From Hymenopus coronatus (taxonomy: Eukaryota; Arthropoda; Insecta; Mantodea; Hymenopodidae), in assembly GCA_030762935.1 (NCBI GenBank), contig CM060880.1, positions 11,504,501 to 11,568,500 on the forward strand: a stretch of 64,000 nt of DNA, written 5' to 3'. Both the position numbers and the translations under genes were made by a program. A model generated the notes under the pieces. It saw only the letters and a list, made by a program, of their open reading frames with translations, was not told the origin of the DNA and ran no database searches. Positions within the stretch are counted from its first letter, which is position 1; each line of letters begins with the position of its first letter. This document shows positions 47,521 through 58,990 of this stretch, in pieces.

Positions 47521-49956
47521 GAATCACTCGGTGCAGAAACCCCTCATGTCCACTTTTTTGCAAAATTTTAATTTGGTTATATGAAACTATGCGTATAGAC
47601 CCATCAATTTATATCATGTCCACTGTAAACTACGGATGCAATAGCCTGCTAAAATTTTTGTTTGGTGCATAACTCCCTCATGTCCAGAACATGAGGGATT
47701 CTCATTCAAATCGCTAGTTTGGCTGCATCTCGCGCCATTTTCAGGCATTTCCTGCTCATTGCCAGCTTAATGTTTATGGTTGTTATTTAGAATAATATTA
47801 TTTGTAAGGAATCTGTAAGTTGTGAGTTAACTGTGATGAAGCAACAGAAAAGTGTAAAAAGTGTTATTTACAAATGTGAGAGAATAAAAGAAAGTCCCTG
47901 AAAAACCAAGAGTATGAAAACTACAAAGGTGAAACGGTTATGCCAAGAGAACAAGGTTATGATTGCAGGTAAGCCATATACATTAATTTTTCATTGTGAA
48001 AGCCTTTCATCCTTTCATGGTAGAATAATTTTGCATTTTCACGTTATTAATAACAGTACTCACGTTGTTGCAGGTGTACCTGGAAATGCATGACAACAAA
48101 AATTAGCTCAGATGTTAAATGGAACTAAATTCTAAATTCCTAACTTTCGCGACAAAAAATGAGCAAGATGGTTATTTGCAAAGTGTAATAGAAGTTTGTC
48201 CCATTGCAAGAAAATGTCCGCAATTGTTAGAAGACAATGAGCATTACAAGAGAAAACCCAAAGGGCACTCATACAAATATTGGTTGTCCAGCTCTGGTGG
48301 TTGCGTTCAAGTCTATAAAAGGACATTTTTATCTGTCTATGGTATTTCTGATGATAGATTACAAAGAGCAAGAGACCTGCTATGTTTCGCTAAATCGCCC
48401 CAAGATATGCGCGGTAAACACTGATCCGCCAATGCAGTGCTGGCTGATGTGACATTAATTGAAGACCACAATTTTCCAATTACACAAGTGGAGAATACAA
48501 ATACTTGTCACGATTCTTAAGAAGAAAATGTGGGAATTGTTTCTGTCAGATCACCCTGAAATTAAAGTGCCAAACTGGTTTTATTGGAAAATATTCAATG
48601 AAAATTTTTATTCAAAATTTGGAAGAGCCCAAGTTGATACATGCTGAGTTTGCGAGGAATTAAAAGTGAAAATAAAAAGCCCCACCTTGAATGACAATGC
48701 CAAGTGTGTGGCAGTGGCAGAACAGATTGTTCACAGAAGAGCCAAAAAGTTTTACAAAAAAATTGAATATGTGAAAAACATATGCAGAGAACATGATGAT
48801 GTTGCCGGAATTTGCCTTGATTGAATGGAAAATCTAATGCTTCCAGTTATCCCTATTCAAGACACATTCTATCTGCGCCAGTTTGGTACAATGTCTTCAA
48901 TATCCATGATTTAAAATTTGACAAAGCCGTATTTTATACATACAATGAAACTACAGCTAAAAAGAGCCTAAATGAAGTTTGTTCATTCATTCTCAGTTAC
49001 ATCAATGAATACGTAAGCTCATTTCTTTTTTCAGATGACTGCGCAGGCCAAAACAAAAATTACTGCATCATCTGGCTCATGTTGGCATTGATAGCCAAAG
49101 GAAAATTTGATTCAATCTATCTATATTTTCCCATCAGAGGTCACAGCCACCTCCCATGTGACAGAGATTTCAGTGTTGTGAAGCAAACTGTAAAAAAGGA
49201 AGACCGTGTGTACTTACCACTTACCACTGGACTTCTAGCTCTTAAAGTGCATATGGTCCATAAAGAAGAAATTCTTGATTTCAAATCTTGGTGGCCAGTA
49301 CATTATAAGAAAAATGTACAATCTGTGGAGTCACTAGGCAAGAAAGTACCAAGACTGTGGAACAAAAATTTTCAATTTCTGAGTTTATGGAATATTCCTA
49401 CTGCAAACAAATGCCTGTGTAGTCAAAGCTTGACAGTTCATTGATGGGCTGCAGGAACATAACTTCAGACTTGCAGAAAAAAACAAAACTCTAAATGTTC
49501 CATTAAATCCAGCTTTCCCTTGTGAAGTGTCAATGATAAGTGACAAGAAGATGGCAGATTTGAAAAAGTTCAAGCCTTACTTACCTCAGGATTCAGAAAT
49601 TCATTCCTTTTTCTCAGATCTATATTCCAAACTCACTTCTGTGGCTCGAGAAGTGATGTAAATGTATTGGACAAACCTCTGTACTTGTGTAATGTGTTTT
49701 TTAAAATGTAATGCACTCTCTTACAAAACTTAAGTCCATTTGGAGCAGAAACCCCTCACGTCCAACATGTTTAAGTTCCAATATTTTGGAAATAAATAAT
49801 ACTGGATGACTACAAACTTAGAGGAAATATGTGCTTTCCATCCAGTTTACATTGCTGAACATGGATTCCTATTAGTAAATTTTTATGAACAGTAAGTTTT
49901 TTCCTTCTGAAAATTTACAATTTTTGGACATGAGAGGCTTCTGCATCAAGTGATTC
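47521..49956 (+). mobile_element. DNA transposon with 32-bp inverted repeats, superfamily uncertain
   Basis: Ends 47521-47552 and 49925-49956 are inverted repeats matching at 28 of 32 positions (left end GAATCACTCGGTGCAGAAAC, then CCCTCATGTCCA). AAAT flanks both sides (47517-47520, 49957-49960), a candidate 4-bp target duplication. Extra copies of the terminal motif occur inside (GCAGAAACCCCTCACGTCCA at 49746-49765 and CTCATGTCCAGAACATGAG near 47676-47694). The plus strand encodes a broken protein of the DUF7869-like type. A 4-bp duplication would fit the Sola superfamily, but that is only a suggestion. Confidence 0.85.
48119..49661 (+). pseudogene. DUF7869-like transposase-type protein, broken
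   Basis: Readable blocks in order: KRTFLSVYGISDDRLQRAR and SPQDMRGKH, WFYWKIFNENFYSKFGRAQV followed by DTC and C..C-like residues, AGICLD (possible first acidic residue), YNVFNIHDL, FSDDCAGQNKNYCIIWLML (second acidic site), YFPIRGHSHLPCDRDFSVV (third acidic site), and a tail SMISDKKMADLKKFKPYLPQ ending SVAREVM with TAA at 49659-49661. The longest intact piece is 48821-49444. At least three frame breaks or stops separate the blocks. This order is shared by proteins I recall from insect genomes annotated with DUF7869. Confidence 0.75.
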
Positions 49957-49960
49957 AAAT

Positions 49961-52403
49961 ATTATGAAGTACAATCAACTAAGGCAGAATTTGTGGATCT
50001 GGAGAAAGGTTAGGAACTACTGTACAAAACCATTTTGGGATTTGTTTGACTTCGTCAACTTTATTCTCATTTCTTTGAATGTAACTTTGACTCAGCACCA
50101 TAAATAACTATCAAGAACAGTTCTTAAGGTTCAGTCTTCAATGCTGTCACTTTCACATGTTACACTAACCTTCTAACAACACAGGTAATTGTAACAAATG
50201 CAAGAGAATTACAATGAACTTCTTAACTACGTATCCAGTTCCATAACTCATTTGGTCAACTTAAACTGCAAAAAAGGTTGCACGATCTGCTTTGGAGTGT
50301 GGGAGTTTTTGATAAAACAATGCTATGATTCATTTCATAACATTTGTGCAGATCACTATCTAAAATATGTTTTATATAATAAAAACTGCTTCAAGCTCTT
50401 TAAAATTCCAACTGAATTTTCAGAACATAATTATTTTTGTTTCACAGAATGAAAAGATGTAGTTTGTACCTTTATCTCAGTTCCAATATTGAGTGAACTT
50501 AATGAGTTTTGAAAACCGACAACATTTTAGGAGTAGCCCATTCACTTTCAGCTTGGCATTTTAATATGGAAACTCTTAAAAACTGTCAGACCTATTCAAA
50601 TAAGTCCGAAAAAGTGTTATAACATTAAGTACATACTCTATAATGAACATTGTAAAATATTTGTTCACTTTTATTAAAAAGCTGTTTATATATTATAATA
50701 TGCATGTGTTAACAAAAGTTTTTATGAATACGCCTCAGTTTTGTCGTAAAATATTAATTTATGCATAGTTTTTCTGAAAAAGTAATGAATATATGTCACA
50801 AAGCCTTTGTTTGTATGTTTAGGATGAAATATTAGAACAACAGGAGTCATACCATGAACTTTGCATTTATCAAAAGATATTACAAAGAATAGCCTATCCA
50901 CATGTCTGACAATTTATAAAATTCTTTACACCCTCATATACTGTACTATACACAGTTTAACAATACGCTTTCTGTTTCTTTGCTACCTGTATTTCTTGTT
51001 GGCCATGGCATCTTCTCTCCTGAGAGGAATGGAAAGCAAAAGTACCGATTAATATCTTCCAATTGATTCGTGCTAGATATTTCTAGCAAATAAACCACAT
51101 TGATCAACTTCTGCATTTAATTCATGTGCAAGAAGCTGACTCTTGTTAGAGAAGTGCAATATTTCTTATGATGTGGGTGAAGGTTTACTGCACCAAAGTA
51201 CCAATAAAAATATTGAATTGTGGCAAAAGAACATTATCAGTAGTTGCAGCGAAGTTGCCAACACAATAGAACAAGTCATATATTCCACTTTTGCAGGAAT
51301 AAACCCTGTATTTGAAGATTTGTTTAAAACTTTAATTCTTTTGTTTGTTTTGTATATTAGTAAAATTTGCACTACTTATCTGTAGAGAGTGCAGACAGGG
51401 TATTGCTTGAGGGATTACAGTTAACAGTGCTATGGGGATGGGTTGTTACACTCATTGTCCACTCATGACAGGTGAGGCTACTGCTCCCACCCGTGTTTGT
51501 CTTCTCTGTTAAAAAACTAGAGCATGTGCTGCTTGCATTTGCTGGTAAATTTGCAGTGAACTTCAGTCTTTATTTATCCAAAATGCTCTCCCTATTTATC
51601 TGATATTAGTGTTTTCATGTTACAAAGGACTAAGATATTGTCAGATCCTTGTTGATGTAGCTATTACAAGTAAGTCTGTTATTGTGACCACTGAAAACAA
51701 TTAGCTAGTAGCTAGTTGATGAACAAGCAATCTATGTGGCTGCTACAAAATACATAGTAATGCAATGAGGATTACTTGTATCAGACTGGACAGCCTTACA
51801 CTAGATTTTTCAAAGCAACTTAGTTACATTTTAGACTCTCCCGAACTTGATGCACAAACCAGTAAATCACTAATAAATATTTTCTCTCTTAGGATTTGTA
51901 AATAGGAGGTATAAATGGTAACCACACATTTTGCATACAGACATAAGTTTTCTTCATCAAGAAAAATTGTTTTAATCAATAAGATGACTTCAGCTTTGAG
52001 GTACCAAACTTGAACCTTGGGGCACCCTCTTTTTGATCTGTTGTTGCTATTGCTCACAAGATTACAAAGGTTAACAACAAAACTAAAATGATTATTAGTA
52101 TAGTTGCCAATGCTTCCAAAAAAACATAAAAGGAGGCATGCTCATTCCATTGCTACTCTGTATATTTACACCAAAGGAGTTAACAGGGAGAAATAATTTT
52201 GATACCAAAGAGCGAGTGTGACATTTTTAACTTGTATAGAACTAATGATATGACTCCTGTTGGATCAGAAATGCAAAAGCTGTTCTGGAAGACACTTAAC
52301 AGTAACTTAAAGGCACCATTACCGTATACCTCACAAATATACAAATACCAGGGATTTCCCTTTGTGCTTGTAATGATACATTAAGACTAGCTAAAATAGT
52401 GGA
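49961..52403. other. No recognisable gene
   Basis: AT-rich with short open frames only (for example 51143-51385). None has family resemblance or paired splice sites. Confidence 0.45.
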
Positions 52404-52561
52404 ATGATATGTTCAGACATGAATTGGAAGCTGCCTGTGCCAAATCTTAAAAACCTGGAAGATGCACCAGATGCTAATACTGAGGGGCTAGTGGAAGAAA
52501 GTTTAGATATTATTCAGACTGATTCTGGCACAATGGCAGAATGGTGGTCTGAAGAACGAAG
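52404..52561 (+). CDS. Candidate exon overlapping the LRR gene 3' end, antisense
   Basis: From an ATG the plus-strand frame reads MICSDMNWKLPVPNLKNLED and on through an acidic stretch to AEWWSEER, ending at a donor-like G|GTAAGAG. About 110 nt lie outside the LRR coding region, so it is not only a shadow of it. No partner exon found. Confidence 0.2.
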
Positions 52562-54733
52562 GTAAGAGTCACGTTTCACAGACTGTGCAGAGATTACATC
52601 AGCAGAGCCTATCTTCTGTTTGTCTGGGAACACATAGGTTTGTTGTTTGGGCATCATGACTGGTGTGATTGGTGCATTGATATCCTCTGTCAGTTGCTGA
52701 TACACAGGTTTTCTGAAGGGTGAAGTTGTGGTATGACGTCTAGCTATCTTGTTCTGATAGCTATTCCTTCGTCTAGACCAGCGCAGGAAGAGTGCTGCCA
52801 GTAGTGCGCAAGACACCATGATGGAAAATCCAAATAATCCTATGATAACAATTTGCCAGGCATAATCCTTGATATTGTCATTAGATGTCAATTCTTTTAT
52901 GTCATAACTCTCATCATTGTCATCTTCACCATCCTCTGTGATGACATCTTCTGGCTCATACATCACTGTTGTGTCCTCAATAACTTTAACTTTAGGTGGT
53001 GGCTCAACTCTGTGTCGTGCAGGCATGTCTTCACAGACACTATTCAGAAGCAGACCCCAGCTAAGGTGACTTCTGGAGACCTCTTTATTGAAGCTGCCAT
53101 TGCCAGACTCATACTTTAACTCCTCTAGTTGCTTGTCTTCTTCACCTTCTGATGATGCAACTCCATGTTCACTAAGCCAGGTGATTGAATGGCGCAGATC
53201 ATCACTACATTGCAGTGGATTGCCATGTAAGATAAGAGTCTGAATGCGAGGCATGACTCTATGACCAGATATCTTGATGGTTGAGATATTGTTGTTAGAA
53301 ACCCTGAGATACTCCAGAGAGGAAAACTGTGATTCCTCTGAGAACTGCAGGCTTCTCAATTTACAACTGCTAAGGTCCAGTTTGGTGAGACGGCGAGCAT
53401 TGAGAAGATCTGTGGGCAGTAATTTCTTGATGTGATTGTCACTCAGATAGAACTGCCTGAGTGCAGAGCCAATGGGGATGGTGATTTGGCTGAGCTGTGA
53501 TATGAGGTTGTTGGAGAGGTCTAGTACAGACAGCCTGACTGGCAGGACATCAGATTCCAAATACTGCAGCATGTTGTTACTGAGATTGAGACGAGACAGG
53601 TGCTGCATGTTCTTGAACACATCTTTACCAAGATGAGTCAGCCCACAATTAGAAGCCTCCAACACATACAGACCATTGAACTCTCCCTTGAATCCATGCT
53701 CAGGGAACCTCCTCATCAGTATGTTCCCTGATAACTTGAGTACCTCTAGCTCAATATTGCCAAAAAACAACTCAGCAGGAAGAGCAGCCTTAATGTCGTT
53801 ATTAGTGAGGTCCAGATGCTGCAGCTTGGGCAGGTTATTAAAAGCATCTGGGTGGATCTCGGAAATGGCATTGCTACTCAAGTTGAGAGTCCTTAGGTCT
53901 GGGAACCAGGTGAAAGTGTCTTTTTCTATTCGTTCAAAGCTGCAGCCACTAAGATCCAGTTTGCTCAGAGCAGAGTCAGAAACCTCCAGTAATGAAGATA
54001 GTGGGTTGTTCTTTAGGTGCAGAACTTCCAAGTCACTGTTATTAGAGAGCACATCAGAGTCCAGCTTGGAGATGTCATTATCTGATAGGTCCAGCTCTTG
54101 AAGATCCACTAAAGGTGCTAGGGTGTCTCGCCTCAGCTCCTGAAGGTTGTTGGAGGCAAGATTGACATACTCCAAAGTAGTGAGTCTATTGAACATAGTG
54201 GGCAGTAAATGATCAAGGTTGCAGTTGGACAGATCCAGTTCATGAAGAGAGGGCACGTCCAAGAAATAGTCATGGAAAGGCGAGTGATCCTTCTGCATGA
54301 ACTGCAGTGGATTACCACTCAATGAAAGGCGCTCCAGATGTGTGTTGTTGACAAACATGTCTGGTTTCAACAATGCCAAATGGTTCCCTGTTAGGTTCAG
54401 GTCATTCAGGTTGTGAAGGCCTCGGAATGCATTCACATTGATCTCCTTCAAGGAACTGTTGGCTATCTTGATGGCAGACACACGCTGGAGACCTGCATTT
54501 AAGAAGACACTGTCAGTCAACACCAGGCCTTGTTCGGAGTGGATGTTGGACAGATCAAGGTATGCCACCTCGATATCAAACTTCATACTGGCATCGAAGG
54601 AGGAACAGGTGGCAAACACTCCACGGGTGCTCCAGATATCGCAGTCACATTGTGCAGGGCAGCCCCATCTACTCTGTGTCGGGTCAAGCCCCGACACAGA
54701 GTATATCATCAACAAGATGAGTGGTAACATCAT
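52514..54733 (-). CDS. Leucine-rich-repeat type I transmembrane protein
   Basis: One uninterrupted coding exon of about 739 codons. Features in order: a signal peptide (MMLPLILLMIYSVSG), an N-terminal cysteine cap with cysteines near 25, 29, 31 and 43, some 18 leucine-rich repeats from about 60 to 505 with repeated LxxLxLxxN cores, a C-terminal cap starting near C509 with a later cysteine near 567, an acidic stalk around 595-614, one membrane helix near 626-650 followed by RWSRRR, and a cytoplasmic tail of about 85 residues ending PESV. The architecture suggests a cell-surface adhesion or recognition protein; I cannot name the orthologue. An ATG seven codons upstream is open too, but a good acceptor (tttctgcttgcag) ends just before ATGATG, so an upstream 5' UTR exon is likely and the inner start is preferred. 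No Ig, FN3 or TIR domain was seen. Confidence 0.9.
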   Translation of the reverse strand: MMLPLILLMIYSVSGLDPTQSRWGCPAQCDCDIWSTRGVFATCSSFDASMKFDIEVAYLDLSNIHSEQGLVLTDSVFLNAGLQRVSAIKIANSSLKEINVNAFRGLHNLNDLNLTGNHLALLKPDMFVNNTHLERLSLSGNPLQFMQKDHSPFHDYFLDVPSLHELDLSNCNLDHLLPTMFNRLTTLEYVNLASNNLQELRRDTLAPLVDLQELDLSDNDISKLDSDVLSNNSDLEVLHLKNNPLSSLLEVSDSALSKLDLSGCSFERIEKDTFTWFPDLRTLNLSSNAISEIHPDAFNNLPKLQHLDLTNNDIKAALPAELFFGNIELEVLKLSGNILMRRFPEHGFKGEFNGLYVLEASNCGLTHLGKDVFKNMQHLSRLNLSNNMLQYLESDVLPVRLSVLDLSNNLISQLSQITIPIGSALRQFYLSDNHIKKLLPTDLLNARRLTKLDLSSCKLRSLQFSEESQFSSLEYLRVSNNNISTIKISGHRVMPRIQTLILHGNPLQCSDDLRHSITWLSEHGVASSEGEEDKQLEELKYESGNGSFNKEVSRSHLSWGLLLNSVCEDMPARHRVEPPPKVKVIEDTTVMYEPEDVITEDGEDDNDESYDIKELTSNDNIKDYAWQIVIIGLFGFSIMVSCALLAALFLRWSRRRNSYQNKIARRHTTTSPFRKPVYQQLTEDINAPITPVMMPKQQTYVFPDKQKIGSADVISAQSVKRDSYLRSSDHHSAIVPESV

Positions 54734-54734
54734 C

Positions 54735-54754
54735 CTGCAAGCAGAAACACACAT
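54735..54754 (-). promoter_or_regulatory. Splice acceptor in the LRR gene 5' UTR
   Basis: On the minus strand a pyrimidine-rich tract ending in tgcttgcag lies one base before the preferred ATGATG start. This implies an upstream non-coding exon at higher coordinates, which I could not locate. Confidence 0.5.
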
Positions 54755-54977
54755 CCTGGCATTAGAATCATATAAAAAATTGAAATAGCACTGAGCTCAG
54801 TAACAAAGCCAAAGCTTCTCTAGGAAGGAATTGGAGTTTAATGTCTAGTTTCAAACTAGATGGCTTCTTTCTTAATAAATACTTTCCATAGTTTACACTG
54901 CTAATATCGATAGATATCTGACAGTACTGTTTTCGGAAAAACAATTGGGTGCAGGAGAAAATGGAAATTATTTAACT

Positions 54978-55196
54978 GTGGTTCTCAGCGTCCCATTCTA
55001 TATTGGGCGTGAAAGACCACTATATTTTGCTCAGAGACCTCTTTATCAGGCTTGAGGTTCTTTTACGTGCCGTTAATCTACAACGCGGGACCAACGGTTT
55101 TACTTCCCTTCCGAAGGAAGTCATGCTAAGGATATTTACGCCCCAAAAAATCCAACGTCCTCCGCCGGGTTTGAACCCGCACCTTGGGTATATGAA
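54978..55196 (-). repeat. SINE family S3, well preserved
   Basis: Minus-strand head with B-box-like GGTGCGGGTTCAAACCCGGC, then CCTTAGCATGACTTCCTTCG, GTTGGTCCCGCGTTGTAGAT and the tail GGACGCTGAGAACCAC. Its head abuts an R850 3' end. Confidence 0.85.
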
Positions 55197-55197
55197 T

Positions 55198-55240
55198 CTA
55201 TACTATGTACATAGTACGTGTAGAGAAAATAAAAAGGAAA
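55198..55240 (+). repeat. R850 terminal palindrome fragment
   Basis: TATACTATGTACATAGTACG followed by TGTAGAGAAAATAAAAAGG, the R850 3' hairpin alone, directly next to an S3 SINE. Confidence 0.7.
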
Positions 55241-55539
55241 GGGTATAACAAGGGATGTCTACCTCCTCTTATAATAGGTATTTCACAAACCTGTGTAATT
55301 TATTTGGAGGGGAATGTAGCCAATTACTAACGAGTGACGAAAACTTCTGTTGTCAATTTTAATTGATGCTGGGATGGATTGACTAGGCCATATCGAAGGC
55401 CTAGTCAATTATCTTCTTATGTAAGAAGGCAACTCTGGATAGTATCTAAAATCCACTTCTATTGCGTGCATCTGTATTTTTAAGGCAAAGATGGTTTGTG
55501 AATTATTATTATTATTATTTACGCTACTTGAATACGAAT

Positions 55540-55700
55540 TTTCATTTTGAGTTATGCTCCCTTCTCTTTCTCTCCATCAGAGGACTTTTAAGATTTTTTT
55601 CAAGGTGAATTTCTGATGAAGTGTCGTTAAAGAATTCTTGGATTAAATGCAATACTTCCTCTACCTTAGGTATGTCATACAGAAGGAAACAGCAAATAGA
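55540..55700 (+). repeat. R850 3' half, strongly degraded
   Basis: Recognisable order of TTTTGAGTTATGCTCCCTT, GGTGAATTTCTGATGAAG and GGATTAAATGCAATACTTCC. Confidence 0.45.
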
Positions 55701-55979
55701 ACAAGTTGACTTTCATAAAATGAAATCAAAGGGAGTTGAAATACGACGTGCTAATTTTTTTTGTGTGATTCATTCGTTAATGTACAAAATATATTGAATC
55801 TTTAAATGTGAAATGTCGATACCACATTCGCAGTGTGTTCATCATACATGGCATCAAAATTTTAAAAATCGATTAACATAATTATTAATAATTAAATAAA
55901 TAAATAATAAATTAATTAAATAATGAATAGGTATAACGTGGACCATTAGGCATCAACATTACATCAGCCAATTTGTGTC

Positions 55980-56420
55980 GGATTAGGATTAGACTATGAT
56001 AAAGTCCCCAGGATACGGTGGCAGACGTAGGTTCTTGTGGCCTCCTTGCCTCTTATGTGGCTCCAGGGAGAGAGGGATATGAGGTGAGAAACCCGAAGAG
56101 CGACCAGATGATGGGCACAAGCATGGCCGGAGTCTAACGCCTACATTTATGTCTCCGGCGGCGCCGCCTTAGGCCCTGATTACGGGCCCCCAAAGGGAGA
56201 TCCAAACCCGAAGCCGGGTCCCGACCGAGTATTCTCGATGACGGCGACAGGATAACCATTCACAAGGCGCAATCCACCATCCAGCCGCAACCCACCGAAC
56301 ACCGCCATCTGGTCCAACCTCAAAGAGAGACGATTGGGAAATTGGAAGAAATGGCGGACCGGAAAATTCGGGGCATGTAATGAACCTATGCAAGCTTAGG
56401 CTTGCTTAATTTACCCAGAA
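55980..56420. other. GC-rich island
   Basis: About 440 bp with far higher GC and CpG than the flanks (for example GTCTCCGGCGGCGCCGCC near 56150). It follows an (AAAT)-like low-complexity run. No reading frame is recognised. It could be a promoter, the 5' part of a LINE, or recently arrived DNA. Confidence 0.6.
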
Positions 56421-57095
56421 GTCCGAAAAATACACACTATTTTCTGCCTCACAGTGACTCAAAATTAACTTGTATTGGGCCTTCGGACACAGCAGGGATG
56501 TTTCAACTTCCGAGCTTTAGTTATTGAGGATTTGAAATGCCAGAGGTGTTTAGCGACAAAAATTTCCAAAATTAAGATATTTCTTTCGAAAGATGTTTTC
56601 AGGCAAAACTTCCTGTTCTTCGAGATTAAACTGATGGGAATAGCCGTAGCGTTACCTCCAGTAGACATGCCTCATTTTAAAGTGTTAACCAGCAATCACT
56701 GGTGAGATGGAAATTCATTATAATGTTGGCGGCTCTAATGCCAGCGTGGTTGAAGCTTTATTAATGCCACATGAATAAATTGTACTCACATTATTATTTG
56801 ATAAATATTGTTGTTAAGCTCTTAACTCGTTTCAGATTAAATCCAAATGAATTTCACACTTCCTAATTTCAGATTTACCAATGTATATGATTTTTAGCTC
56901 CACTATACATATCTATGCTTAATGTGGCATATAGACCGATAAGAATATAGGCACTTAGTTTGAAATAGTTGCTTATATTTAACGAAAATAATTATATTAT
57001 TATATAACTAAAATTGATGTTTAGCCGCTTAACACCTTGAGAATTACAGTCTTCAAGTAGGTATTATTATTGTTATTATTATTTTATTTTGCTTG
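56421..57095. other. Unassigned sequence
   Basis: Includes an open plus-strand stretch 56475-56705 (CFNFRALVIEDLKCQRC onward) with no known resemblance. The rest is AT-rich with no feature seen. Confidence 0.3.
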
Positions 57096-57292
57096 TTAAC
57101 GACGCGGTCAATTGCCAGGATATCAGCGCCGCCGGTGTGCCGGAATTTCGTCCTGCAGGAGTTCTTTAACATGCCAGTAAATATACTGATAGTTGTCGCT
57201 TTTAAGCACACTTAAAACCATCGGTCTGGGCCGGGGTTGAACCCGCGACCTTGGTTCAGTAGGCCAACACCTAACTAAGCTACCCAGATCGA
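57096..57292 (-). repeat. SINE family S2, well preserved
   Basis: Minus strand: A box TAGCTTAGTTAGGTGTTGGC, B box GGGTTCAACCCC, then the body of the 32660 copy with CATGTTAAAGAACTCCTGCA and a tail ending GCGTCGTTAAC. Confidence 0.88.
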
Positions 57293-57867
57293 TTATATTA
57301 TTATTATTGTTGTTGTAAAGAATCTCCCGTATAGCTGGAGTGTTTTAGTGACCCTTATAGCCATGTTACGATGCTTTTTCTTGGGGTAGTTTGAACTGAA
57401 CATCAAATCTGTTACATGCGCTAGAAGAGCAATCAGCCAACCGTAAGATGGCCTAAGTGGTGGTTACTTAACCTCTCGTTAGGCTTACAAAAGGCGTATC
57501 TTGCAGCTCGGCGCCAACATCATCTTGACGTCGAGATAATGAATGCGGGATAGGGATGTATCCAAATGTCACATTCTGACATTCAAGAAATGGGGCACGG
57601 CTTTATCTGCAGTAAAGTACTGCAGTATTCCACCTGACTCGACAAAAAACCTATATCGTATTTTGTTGTGATTTTAATCTTTTTATAGTCGCTTTAATCT
57701 AAATCATTTTGTGGCTTTTCATTTATAACACAGGAATAGGTGTTACACATTACATACATATTCTAAATAGGGAAAGCATTGGATCCATTTAAAAATCCGA
57801 TGTGACATTTCGTCTTAAGTATATATTTTAAGGCCCCATGAATTAAAACAAAAGCATTTTAGAAAAA

Positions 57868-58708
57868 AAATCGTATGTTTACCATTCACATGACTTTCTG
57901 TACATCTCTGCAACAAATTACTCTTCAAAAGCTTATATTTCTATTTACTTCATGTTAATCAGAAAAAATAGTAGAAATAGTCTCATTACTTGGTTCCTTG
58001 TAAGTAGAAGCGAAATAAGGGACTCCCATAGGTTAAAATGATAGTCAAAAGCTGGTTGCTATGTCACTGAAGTTCCTTTGTTTGTATAGACAGCAGTTGA
58101 CAAATTCCTGTATGAGAAAAGTATAAATTTTCATAGCAGAAACTAAAAACAAGGAATTACTCAAAAACGATGAACTCCACGAAAAAAATGTATATAACAT
58201 AAATTGTGTTTTAACGTGCTCTACATGTTTCGTGTAGTAAGTTTTTGTCCATCTCTTACGGTTTAGCAGTTATTCAAAATTCCGTAAAATTCATCCAGAA
58301 TCAAGTTGTCTTCAGAGGCTATTCCTAGAAAATTCAAGATATACATTTTATTTGCCAGGTAAATAGCTTTAATGTACGAAATTTTATTCAAACTCGTCAG
58401 AGCCATTTTTGAGAAAATCAAAATTTTCGAAAAAAAAAAAAGTTCCATGTAAAGGGTAGTTGGGGGTGGGGGGATTTTTCTCAAAATCTTCGTGTCGCAT
58501 CCCTGGTATTTTACCGATTTTTCGTTTTTGAGTTATCGTGTTCACAGACACGCGCGCGCGCGCGCGCGGACCTTTTTCCGAAAATGCTCTTTTTAGATAA
58601 AGGGGACCCTAAAACATATATTTCCGGTGAAATCTCGGTATCGCATTTTTGGGTGGAGTGCAATAGCTTCTCTATACACTATGTACATAGTGCGTAAAGA
58701 TACAGTAA
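57868..58708 (+). repeat. R850 repeat, near full length
   Basis: Runs from TCGTATGTTTACCATTCACA to a palindrome TATACACTATGTACATAGTG. An alternating CG run of about 20 bp (around 58549-58568) replaces the CA run of other copies. Confidence 0.85.
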
Positions 58709-58965
58709 AAAGACTGTGTGAGTCTGAACAGCATAACTTAAAAACGAAAAAGCTGTTAAATGCCAACTTGTATAAGTTTTGAATCTTCCAAAAATGCGAC
58801 ACGAAGATATTCAAGAAAATTTTGGAAAAGTTTAATTTTCTAAAAATGGCTCGAACAATTTTGAATAAAATGCCACATGTTAAAGATATTTTCCTGATAT
58901 ATGAAATATATATCTGGGAACAGCCTCTGAAGTCCTATTCATTCGGGATGATTATGTTCAGGACG
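58709..58965 (-). repeat. R850 partial copy, inverted, tail to tail with the previous copy
   Basis: Begins in the dinucleotide-run region (CTGTGTGAGTCTGAACAGCA) and continues through AAAACGAAAAAGCTG, AAAATGGCTCGAACAATTTT and GGGAACAGCCTCTGAAGTCC. It lacks its own hairpin. Confidence 0.7.
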
Positions 58966-58990
58966 GTCCTGTTTGAAGTTTCAGTACGTA

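Noticed and set aside
53676..54101. 141-codon plus-strand open frame
   Set aside because: It is the antisense shadow of the leucine-rich repeats of the LRR gene.
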